Of a stretch of DNA of 47,816 nucleotides, positions 1 through 6,485 are shown in pieces. The DNA lies in the NCBI GenBank assembly GCA_016763755.1, contig JAESTD010000245.1:1-47816 (forward strand), written 5' to 3'. A program made the position numbers and the translations under genes. The notes under the pieces were generated by a model that was given only the letters and a program-made list of their open reading frames with translations, did not search any database and was not told where the DNA came from. The first letter of the stretch is position 1. Each line of letters opens with the position of its first letter. This DNA comes from Mucilaginibacter sp. (lineage in GTDB: Bacteria; Bacteroidota; Bacteroidia; Sphingobacteriales; Sphingobacteriaceae).

Positions 1-426
1 ATGAACATATTCGTTGGAAGCCTTCCGTACTCTTTACAGGAAGCAGATTTACAAGAGCTTTTTGAAGCTTATGGTGAAGTAACCACCGCAAAAATTATTA
101 TTGACAGAGAGTCTGGAAGAAGCAAAGGCTTTGGATTTGTTGAAATGTCAGACGATGAAGCAGCTCAGAAAGCAATCGCCGGCTTAAACGGATCACAAGT
201 TGCTGGTCGTTCTATCGCAGTTTCGCAAGCAGAGAACAAAAAACCTGCTGGTGGCGGCGGTTTTGGTGGCGGTAACCGCGGTGGTGGTTACGGCGGCGGC
301 GGTAATCGTGGCGGCGGTGGCTACAACGGCGGTGGTAACCGTGGTGGTGGTTACGGTGGTGGCGAGCGCAGAGGCGGCGGTGGCTATTCAAAAGATAACG
401 GCAGAAGCGACGATCGCTGGTCATAA
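1..426 (+). CDS. Glycine-rich RRM RNA-binding protein
   Basis: A 141-residue protein with one RNA recognition motif followed by a glycine-rich tail. RNP2 (IFVGSL, residues 3-8) and RNP1 (KGFGFVEM, 42-49) are both intact, so single-stranded RNA binding is well supported. From about residue 82 the protein is almost only Gly with Arg, Asn and Tyr in RGG/GGY repeats, which in such proteins add unspecific RNA contacts. In Bacteroidota, proteins of this layout are thought to act as cytoplasmic RNA chaperones or post-transcriptional regulators; the specific targets cannot be read from sequence. The ATG is the first base of the window, so promoter and 5' UTR are not visible. A strong hairpin terminator follows within 10 bases. 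Confidence 0.93.
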   Translation: MNIFVGSLPYSLQEADLQELFEAYGEVTTAKIIIDRESGRSKGFGFVEMSDDEAAQKAIAGLNGSQVAGRSIAVSQAENKKPAGGGGFGGGNRGGGYGGGGNRGGGGYNGGGNRGGGYGGGERRGGGGYSKDNGRSDDRWS

Positions 427-435
427 TATTGTAAT

Positions 436-475
436 ATAGGGCATCGGGTTTTACGCTGATGCCCTATTTATTTGC
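436..475 (+). terminator. Intrinsic terminator after the RRM gene
   Basis: A perfect 10-bp stem (436-445 ATAGGGCATC with 458-467) and a 12-base loop, followed by a T-rich run, sit just after the stop codon of the RRM gene. Confidence 0.8.
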
Positions 476-596
476 ACGCTATTTAACGATGGCGTGATTT
501 TTTATGCACCAATTTTTGCGGTAATTAAATTAGAGCCTTTCGGGTTTGTTGAAGCAAACAAAGGGTGGTTGCGTTAGCCGCTTTAATAGTTTTTGT

Positions 597-604
597 TATT
601 TTTG
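597..604 (+). promoter_or_regulatory. Bacteroidota -7 box for frr
   Basis: TATTTTTG matches the Bacteroidota -7 consensus TAnnTTTG exactly and lies 21 bases before the frr ATG. A GTTG that could serve as a loose -33 element lies about 25 bases upstream. Together with the terminator at 436-475 this suggests frr is transcribed separately from the RRM gene. Confidence 0.5.
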
Positions 605-625
605 TCAAAAATCTAAAGAAATACG

Positions 626-1189
626 ATGAGCGAACTCGTTAAGAAACAAATAAATGATGCAAAAGCTTTGATGGAAAAAGCTATTGCCCATGCTGATAGC
701 GAATTAAACAAGATACGTGCAGGTAAAGCCAGCTCTGCAATGCTGGATGATGTTGTAGTTGATTACTATGGTTCGGCAACACCGCTTAGCCAGGTAGGTA
801 GCGTAAACACACCAGATGCACGTACCATAGTTGTACAGCCATGGGAAAAATCACTTTTGCCAGCTATCGAGAAAGCTATCAAAGAAGCTAACCTGGGTGT
901 TAACCCGCAAAACGATGGTGTGATCATTCGCATCAACGTACCACCGTTGACAGAAGAGCGCCGCCGCGACCTGGTTAAAAAAGCTAAAGGCGAGGCCGAG
1001 AACGGTAAAATTGCTATCCGCAACATCCGTAAAGATGCTAACGAGAAGATCAAAAAATCAAAAGCTGATGGCGTGTCCGAAGACGAGATCAAAGTCGGCG
1101 AGGCTGAAGTTCAGAAATTGACCGATGCTTACATCGTTAAAGTTGATCAGCTAACAGAAGCTAAAGAAAAAGATATCATGACTGTTTAA
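626..1189 (+). CDS. frr: Ribosome recycling factor
   Basis: A 187-residue protein that matches ribosome recycling factor along its whole length; the usual length is about 185. RRF works with EF-G to split the post-termination ribosome complex in the cytoplasm. The conserved core is visible: the helix with ELNKIRAGKASSAMLD (residues about 27-42), the YYGSATPLSQV segment of the beta domain, and the C-terminal helix region with RNIRKDANEKIKK. The ATG at 626 gives a canonical N-terminus. pyrH, its common upstream neighbour, is absent here; the gene has its own promoter-like box and is followed by a terminator. Confidence 0.97.
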   Translation: MSELVKKQINDAKALMEKAIAHADSELNKIRAGKASSAMLDDVVVDYYGSATPLSQVGSVNTPDARTIVVQPWEKSLLPAIEKAIKEANLGVNPQNDGVIIRINVPPLTEERRRDLVKKAKGEAENGKIAIRNIRKDANEKIKKSKADGVSEDEIKVGEAEVQKLTDAYIVKVDQLTEAKEKDIMTV

Positions 1190-1210
1190 TCTAAACGGTT
1201 ATTATAAAAA

Positions 1211-1246
1211 GAAGGGATGAGCTGCATAGTTTATCCCTTTTTTATT
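1211..1246 (+). terminator. Intrinsic terminator after frr
   Basis: The stem AAGGGAT (1212-1218) pairs with ATCCCTT (1233-1239) across a 14-base loop and is followed by TTTTTT. It starts about 20 bases after the frr stop codon. Confidence 0.7.
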
Positions 1247-1262
1247 GAGCGCAACTCAGGCA

Positions 1263-1324
1263 TGTCAGTCTGAGCCTGTCGAAGACTTTAAAGCGAAAGG
1301 TGGTTCGACAAGTTCACTATGACA
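1263..1324. repeat. Palindromic intergenic repeat, GTCAGTCTGAG type
   Basis: The arm at 1263-1286 (TGTCAGTCTGAGCCTGTCGA...) is an imperfect inverted copy of 1301-1324. The core TGTCGAA is perfect in both arms. It is a REP/MITE-like palindrome with no coding content. With the next repeat it fills most of the 341-base gap between frr and the MarR-GNAT gene. Confidence 0.65.
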
Positions 1325-1362
1325 AATCAATAAAAGGCGAAGAGCGGGACTCTTTCCCAGCG

Positions 1363-1447
1363 CGTTATTGCGAGGTACGAAGCAGTCTTTACATAGGCAG
1401 GTCGGCCCTCTATGGTTCGGAGATTGCTTCGTACCTCATAATGACGC
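1363..1447. repeat. Palindromic intergenic repeat, ATTGCGAGG family
   Basis: The arm GTTATTGCGAGGTACGAAGC (from about 1364) pairs with the inverted copy around 1419-1447, which reads GAGATTGCTTCGTACCTCAT. The 13-base core GAGGTACGAAGCA is perfect in both arms. The same head sequence, in variant form, recurs near 8418, 13218, 47534 and 47706. Confidence 0.75.
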
Positions 1448-1502
1448 AGGATTTTTCGCTAATTCCACTATAATTTGGACGTTTCATCAAATCTATTTAC
1501 AA

Positions 1503-1522
1503 TTGCGTAATTGATTACGTAA
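1503..1522 (+). promoter_or_regulatory. Probable MarR operator (inverted repeat)
   Basis: TTGCGTAAT (1503-1511), a 2-base spacer, and ATTACGTAA (1514-1522) form a 9-bp inverted repeat with one mismatch. It ends 8 bases before the ATG of the MarR-GNAT gene. The size, symmetry and position fit an autoregulatory site of a dimeric MarR-type winged-helix protein. Binding by the neighbouring gene product is inference. Confidence 0.55.
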
Positions 1523-1530
1523 TTAATATT

Positions 1531-2475
1531 ATGGAATTTTATAACAAAGTAGGCAAAATGGCTTTGGGAAGCCGTTTACGAAGATTAAGCGAAAAGCTAA
1601 GCGACCAAGCAAGTGAAGTTTACAGCCTTTATAACATAGAAATGAACCCGAAATGGTTTCCGGTATTTTATTCACTGGCAGAGGGAGAGAACAAATCTAT
1701 TATGCAGATAGCGCAGGAGATTGGGCATTCGCATCCATCGGTGAGTACTATCGCTAAGGAAATGATAAAAGGCGGGGTAGCTGAAGAGGTTAAAGGAACA
1801 GGAGACGCTCGTAAGAACTATATAGCCTTAACCGATAAGGGTATTGAGATCAACAAAAAAATCCAGTCGCAATATGCTGACGTAAATGCGGCGGTAGAAA
1901 GTGCCATGGCCGAGAGCCAGTATAACATCTGGAAAGCCATCGAAGAATGGGAGTTTCTGTTGGAGCAAAAGAGCTTGCTTAACCGAGTAAAAGACGAACG
2001 CAAAAAGCGCGAAAGCGCCGATGTGCAGATAGTAGATTACACTCCTGAGTACCAGCAAGCCTTCAGAGAATTGAATACAGAGTGGATCCAAACGTGGTTC
2101 AAGATGGAAGAGTCGGATTATAAAGCCTTAGATCATCCGCAGGAGTACATACTCGATAAAGGTGGCCATATATTGATTGCGCTTTACAAAAATGAACCGG
2201 TAGGTGCATGTGCGCTCATCAAAATGGATAACGATATGTTTGAGCTGGCTAAAATGGCTGTATCCCCAAAAACGAAAGGAATGGGTATAGGCTACCTGTT
2301 AGGGCAAGCCTGTATCGCCAAAGCAAACAGCCTGGGTGCCAAAAAGCTTTACCTCGAAAGTAATACCATTCTTAAACCCGCTATTAGCCTGTACCATAAA
2401 CTGGGTTTTAAGAAAATAACGGGGGTACCATCACCGTATGAGCGTTGTAATATTCAGATGGAGTTGGAATTGTGA
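1531..2475 (+). CDS. MarR-type regulator fused to GNAT acetyltransferase
   Basis: A 314-residue two-domain protein. Residues about 30-105 form a MarR-like winged helix (SIMQIAQEIGHSHPSVSTIA is the recognition HTH). Residues about 160-314 are a GNAT N-acetyltransferase with the acetyl-CoA loop KGMGIGYLLGQA (about 249-260) and the typical ending LYHKLGF. The fusion would couple DNA binding to acetyltransfer to a small molecule or protein whose identity is not evident. Such fusions are a recognised family in Bacteroidota. The inverted repeat 8 bases upstream suggests autoregulation. A terminator-like hairpin at 2577-2620 separates the gene from the ABC exporter downstream. Confidence 0.88.
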   Translation: MEFYNKVGKMALGSRLRRLSEKLSDQASEVYSLYNIEMNPKWFPVFYSLAEGENKSIMQIAQEIGHSHPSVSTIAKEMIKGGVAEEVKGTGDARKNYIALTDKGIEINKKIQSQYADVNAAVESAMAESQYNIWKAIEEWEFLLEQKSLLNRVKDERKKRESADVQIVDYTPEYQQAFRELNTEWIQTWFKMEESDYKALDHPQEYILDKGGHILIALYKNEPVGACALIKMDNDMFELAKMAVSPKTKGMGIGYLLGQACIAKANSLGAKKLYLESNTILKPAISLYHKLGFKKITGVPSPYERCNIQMELEL

Positions 2476-2492
2476 TCGTCAGTGCAGGGCTT

Positions 2493-2522
2493 GCCGTTGT
2501 TGGTGACAACACCAACAACGGC
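2493..2522. repeat. Perfect 13-bp hairpin
   Basis: GCCGTTGTTGGTG (2493-2505) pairs perfectly with CACCAACAACGGC (2510-2522) over a 4-base loop (ACAA). It lies just after the MarR-GNAT stop codon. No T-tract follows, so it is more likely a REP-like palindrome or mRNA 3' stabiliser than an intrinsic terminator. Confidence 0.65.
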
Positions 2523-2576
2523 TGATTAACAAAACGGTAGGTATTGAGCATCAACAAATAACCGCATTGTCATATT

Positions 2577-2620
2577 AAAGGGGATGGGCTACGCAGGCCA
2601 ATCCCTTTATTTATTTTTGC
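2577..2620 (+). terminator. Terminator-like hairpin overlapping the ABC gene promoter
   Basis: AAAGGG...GATGGGC pairs imperfectly with GGCCAATCCCTTT and is followed by TATTTATTTTTG. This can end the MarR-GNAT transcript. The T-rich tail also contains TATTTTTG (2612-2619), an exact -7 box match 12 bases before the ATG at 2632. This dual use argues against the more upstream ATG at 2584 as the start of the ABC gene. Confidence 0.5.
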
Positions 2621-2631
2621 TCTCGAGAAAA

Positions 2632-4386
2632 ATGAATATACTTATCAGTTACCTAAAAAAACATCGCTGGATAGTTGTCCTGGCGTTGTTTTTAGCAGCA
2701 ATGAACATTGGGTTCTCGCTGCTCGATCCATATATAACCGGTCATATTGTCGATAATGTTATCGAGAAACATGGAAATTTGCAGGAGAGCGAATATCTTA
2801 ACCGTGTGCTGATGTACGTAGGTTTGGCCATCGGCGTGGCCATGGTATCGCGTATAGCTAAAAACTTCCAGGATTATTTTACCAATATCATCACCCAGAA
2901 AGTTGGTGCCGAAATGTATGCCGATGGCCTGAAACATTCGCTGGAACTGCCCTATCAGGTATTTGAAGACCAGCGTAGCGGCGAAACTTTGGGCATTTTG
3001 CAAAAAGTACGTTTGGATTGCGAGAAATTTATCACCCAATTCATCAGCATTCTTTTCGTATCCATTATCGGGATGGTGTTTGTAATGGTGTATTCGGTAT
3101 CTATCAGCTACCAGGTATTACTGGTTTACTTCGCCGCAATTCCTATTATCTCGTTTGTGAGCATGGCCATGAGCCGCCGGATCAAACGCATCCAGAAAAA
3201 CATCGTTGCCGAAACTACCGCCTTAGCGGGTTCAACTACAGAATCATTAAGGAATATCGAACTCATCAAAAGTTTGGGATTAGCCAAGCAGGAAATTGCA
3301 CGCCTGAATACAACTACTTACAAGATATTAGATCTTGAGTTAAAGAAAGTAAAGTATGTGCGCAGCATGAGCTTTGTGCAGGGTACTACAGTTAACCTGG
3401 TGCGAAGCGCCATGGTGGTGGTTTTATTGATGCTGATTTTTAAAGGTAATATCTCAGCCGGTCAGTATTTTACTTTCCTTTTCTACTCGTTCTTCTTGTT
3501 TAACCCATTGCAGGAATTGGGTAACGTTATCCTGAGCTGGCGCGAAGCTGAGGTATCATTAGGTAATTTTAAAAAGATATTGAGCACACCTATTGATAAA
3601 AAGCCAGAAAAACCGGTGTTGTTGGAGAAAGTACACAAGCTTACTTTCGATGATGTAAGCTTTCAACATCTTACAGCTAACCGTAAGGCACTTACTCATA
3701 TTAGCTTTAAGGTAAACACCGGCGAAACCATCGCCTTTGTTGGGCCGTCGGGTTCAGGTAAAACCACACTGGTGAAGTTGCTGGTGGGGCTGTATCAACC
3801 CGGCGAAGGTGATGTGCTTTACAATGACACCCCGAGCAAAGAGATAGACCTTGACCAATTACGCGAAAAAATTGGTTTTGTAACGCAGGATACGCAGCTA
3901 TTCTCGGGTACCATTCGAGAGAACTTATTGTTTGTGCGTCCTGATGCCTCTGATGAGGAGTGCTTGATCGTATTGCAACGTGCAGCCTGCCAAACGCTGA
4001 TGGCCCGAGCCGATAAAGGCTTGGATACCGTAATTGGCGAAGGCGGCGTAAAAGTATCAGGTGGCGAAAAGCAACGCTTATCTATCGCCCGCGCCTTGCT
4101 GCGCAGGCCGGATATCCTGGTATTTGACGAAGCAACTTCATCGCTGGATTCGATAACCGAAGAAGAGATAACCGATACCATCCGCGATGTCTCTGTGTTG
4201 AATGACCATATTACTATCCTGATAGCACACCGTCTCTCAACCATTATGCATGCTGATTGCATCTACGTTTTAGAAAAAGGCAACATTATAGAAGCAGGCA
4301 AACACCACGATCTGTTAGACCAGAAGGGTCTTTACTACGCCATGTGGCGCCAGCAAATAGGCGAGAAGCATACGGTGGATGCATAG
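2632..4386 (+). CDS. ABC exporter half-transporter (membrane domain plus ATPase)
   Basis: A 584-residue type IV ABC exporter subunit in the inner membrane, probably working as a homodimer. Residues about 15-310 hold the six-helix membrane domain. The ATPase domain follows with Walker A GPSGSGKTT (371-379), signature SGGEKQR (from 476), Walker B ILVFDEAT (catalytic E500) and the H-loop histidine (H533). The substrate is unknown; family members export lipids, drugs or peptides. An in-frame ATG lies 48 bases upstream at 2584, but it sits inside a hairpin and upstream of a -7 box, so 2632 is preferred. The gene stands alone and is convergent with the anti-sigma gene. Confidence 0.93.
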   Translation: MNILISYLKKHRWIVVLALFLAAMNIGFSLLDPYITGHIVDNVIEKHGNLQESEYLNRVLMYVGLAIGVAMVSRIAKNFQDYFTNIITQKVGAEMYADGLKHSLELPYQVFEDQRSGETLGILQKVRLDCEKFITQFISILFVSIIGMVFVMVYSVSISYQVLLVYFAAIPIISFVSMAMSRRIKRIQKNIVAETTALAGSTTESLRNIELIKSLGLAKQEIARLNTTTYKILDLELKKVKYVRSMSFVQGTTVNLVRSAMVVVLLMLIFKGNISAGQYFTFLFYSFFLFNPLQELGNVILSWREAEVSLGNFKKILSTPIDKKPEKPVLLEKVHKLTFDDVSFQHLTANRKALTHISFKVNTGETIAFVGPSGSGKTTLVKLLVGLYQPGEGDVLYNDTPSKEIDLDQLREKIGFVTQDTQLFSGTIRENLLFVRPDASDEECLIVLQRAACQTLMARADKGLDTVIGEGGVKVSGGEKQRLSIARALLRRPDILVFDEATSSLDSITEEEITDTIRDVSVLNDHITILIAHRLSTIMHADCIYVLEKGNIIEAGKHHDLLDQKGLYYAMWRQQIGEKHTVDA

Positions 4387-4406
4387 ATAGCGTATCAACA
4401 CCCTTA

Positions 4407-4505
4407 TGTCATTTCGAGCGAGCGACAGCGAGGAGAAATCTTGTTATTTAAAAAAATTAAAACTTACAGAGTAACAAGATTTCTCACTATCGTTCGAAAT
4501 GACAT
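4407..4505. repeat. Long palindromic repeat between convergent genes
   Basis: The arm 4407-4447 (TGTCATTTCGAGCGAGCGAC...) and its inverted copy 4470-4505 (ending CGTTCGAAATGACA) flank an A-rich centre. The shared core AGAAATCTTGTTA is perfect. It fills the 133-base gap between the convergent ABC and anti-sigma genes and may act as a two-way terminator. It is related in layout to the other GTCATT-headed palindromes in this window. Confidence 0.75.
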
Positions 4506-4519
4506 TTTTTAGATTGCCG

Positions 4520-5836
4520 TTAATCTTCATGCGCGAATTTTACGGTTACCCTCACTACTTCCGGTTTCCTATTAAGATTGCCAAACCAGCGCGGCCCATT
4601 TTGAATAAGCGCTATTGCTTTTTTATCGGTACCTGCGCTTGAGGCTTTGGTTATTTTGATATCGCTGATATTCCCGTTTGCCTCAACCGTGAAGGTTAAC
4701 TCCACCGGGCCTGTTTTTTCGCCCTCTTCTGTAACTGCTTCCCTCTTCAGATAATCATTATAGGCGCTCCAGCCAATTATTGGAGCTGCTTTTGAGCCAT
4801 TCCGTTTGGCAACTTGTGTAACCACCACTTCGGCTAACGAAGCATTAGATTCATTGAGCATTACCTTTACGCTGTCACCGATTTTGGCGGGTAACACTTT
4901 TTTGTCGTAACCTAAGTAGTCATAAGCTATCTGGTCATCAGGTTTAACTTCGCGCAGCGTGAACCGGCCGTTGGCATCAGTAACTGTGCCGGCTGGCTTG
5001 CCAACAATCTTAACAGAAGCACCCGGTAAAGGCAAGCCCGAATTATCTAACACTTTCCCTGTTAAACCCGTAGGTAAATTGGCTGCCATAAGTGCCGCTG
5101 TTGAACTGGCCGATTGCCTATCTCTTTCTTTATAAGTTGCACCAACAGCTTTGCTATTTATTATTGTAACCGCCGATGGGTTTTTGTTTATGGCAATATG
5201 TTCGCCGCCCAATATGGTATCCTGGCGTTTGTTGGCCATGTAATTTGATTTGAAATCGTCGCTAACTGCCGGGCTCGGGTTGTTATATTCTGATTTGTCA
5301 GCTTCTGCCAACGCAGGGCGCGTTTCTTCGTTATTGTATCCTAAGTCCGATGAGTGCGAAGGTTTACTTACAGATGGCGTGTTGTAGGTATAGCCCTTTG
5401 ATTTTTTCATCCGCGGCGTAGCAAATGTCTCTTTTTCTGTTTCCGCTGAGGCAGAATCTGCTAACGGTGCAGGTGCTATAGTTAAAGGCGCAGCTTTAGC
5501 AGGTTCATTTATCGCAACTTGTCTCGACAGCCTGTTACTATCGTTACGCATAAAGAATAAGCCGGCCACAATAACAAAACCAACAACAGAGGCGGCAATG
5601 GCAATGGTAGTCCACGGCAACACGCGGCGAACTTTTGGTTCTACCCGTTGCTGCAGGCGTTTTTGCAAGGCGGCAAGATTATCCTGCTGACCGGCCGTAT
5701 TTGCATAGCCGTCCATTGCATCAGCCAGGAAAGGGTCGGCCTGTGCCTCACGCTCCAGTTGGTGCATGGCTTTGCTATCCAGCTCTCCTTTCAGGTAAGC
5801 CTGTATCTGCGATATATCGGCCCTTTTATCTTTCAC
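4520..5836 (-). CDS. Anti-sigma factor with CarboxypepD-reg-like and TonB C-terminal-like domains
   Basis: A 438-residue single-pass inner-membrane protein. The N-terminal 65 residues (YLKGELDSKAMHQLE...DPFLADAMDGY) resemble the sigma-binding segment of Bacteroidota anti-sigma factors. One membrane helix lies at about 72-96, followed by a low-complexity periplasmic linker. A carboxypeptidase-like regulatory domain (about 256-335, GKVLDNSGLPLPGASVKI) comes next, then EVVVT, then a TonB C-terminal-like fold (about 375-438, GPVELTFTVEANGNISDIKI). It starts with GTG and overlaps the sigma gene by 11 bases, indicating translational coupling. The likely role is to hold the ECF sigma factor until an envelope signal arrives. 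The signal is unknown. Confidence 0.8.
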   Translation of the reverse strand: MKDKRADISQIQAYLKGELDSKAMHQLEREAQADPFLADAMDGYANTAGQQDNLAALQKRLQQRVEPKVRRVLPWTTIAIAASVVGFVIVAGLFFMRNDSNRLSRQVAINEPAKAAPLTIAPAPLADSASAETEKETFATPRMKKSKGYTYNTPSVSKPSHSSDLGYNNEETRPALAEADKSEYNNPSPAVSDDFKSNYMANKRQDTILGGEHIAINKNPSAVTIINSKAVGATYKERDRQSASSTAALMAANLPTGLTGKVLDNSGLPLPGASVKIVGKPAGTVTDANGRFTLREVKPDDQIAYDYLGYDKKVLPAKIGDSVKVMLNESNASLAEVVVTQVAKRNGSKAAPIIGWSAYNDYLKREAVTEEGEKTGPVELTFTVEANGNISDIKITKASSAGTDKKAIALIQNGPRWFGNLNRKPEVVRVTVKFAHED

Positions 5837-6398
5837 TATTTTTCTCTAAACAGATCTTCAAATTGCGTTTACCGTTCTGTATATAACTTTTTACTTCGTT
5901 CATGCTAAAGCCGGTCTCGTCGGCAACCTCTTTATAACACTTTTCGTCCAGGTAAAATAACTTAACGCTTTGCTGTTGCGCGGGCGTTAGTTTTTCCAGG
6001 CAACGTTCAAGTGCCTGCATAGCTTGTTCCCGGTCTTCAGTATCAGGATGCAAAATTGGTGTAAATTCCATAAAGTCATCTATACCAACAGTCTCCATTT
6101 TTTTGCCCGCGCGCAATTGCATTAAACAATGGTTGCGACTAAGCACGTACAACCAGCTCCTGAACTGTTTTACCTCGTGCTGATGCACCTTTTGAGCCAA
6201 TTCTTCAAATATTGCCATCACGGCATCTTGCGATGCATCCTCATCTTTTAAGTATTTAAGCACCACCCCATAAACCAGAGGCATATAACGCTCATACAGT
6301 TTACCCAGCAACTTAAGGTCGCGGGTATCCCGATAGCTTTTAAGCAGCTGCTCGTCGTCGGTATATTCTGGTTTGTTGGGCCGGTTAAAAAACTTCAT
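5826..6398 (-). CDS. ECF-type RNA polymerase sigma factor
   Basis: A 190-residue sigma-70 family protein of ECF size, with region 2 (about 20-95, ERYMPLVYGVVLKYLKD through WLYVLSRNHCL) and region 4 (about 130-185, LTPAQQQSVKLFYLDEKCYK followed by an HTH ending MNEVKSYIQNGKRNL). Region 3 is absent, as expected. It would direct RNA polymerase to stress or envelope genes once freed by the anti-sigma factor encoded downstream with an 11-base overlap. An 87-base region separates it from the divergent VWA gene, a possible target. An imperfect -7 box (one mismatch) lies about 14 bases before the ATG. Confidence 0.92.
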   Translation of the reverse strand: MKFFNRPNKPEYTDDEQLLKSYRDTRDLKLLGKLYERYMPLVYGVVLKYLKDEDASQDAVMAIFEELAQKVHQHEVKQFRSWLYVLSRNHCLMQLRAGKKMETVGIDDFMEFTPILHPDTEDREQAMQALERCLEKLTPAQQQSVKLFYLDEKCYKEVADETGFSMNEVKSYIQNGKRNLKICLEKNSER

Positions 6399-6485
6399 TA
6401 AGACAGGTGATGCAAAATAATTTTTTTTAACGGCTTATGGAAATCGATTTACGGGTGCATCCTGTAATAAAAAACCAATGGAATT

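Noticed and set aside
200-439. Alternative frames (both strands) across the glycine-rich RRM tail
   Set aside because: They arise from GGT/GGC repeats read out of frame and give Val/Ala- or His/Arg-rich nonsense. The RRM frame is clearly the coding one.
2584-2631. Upstream ATG start for the ABC exporter
   Set aside because: It lies in a terminator-like hairpin and upstream of a -7 box. The extension is not typical of the family.
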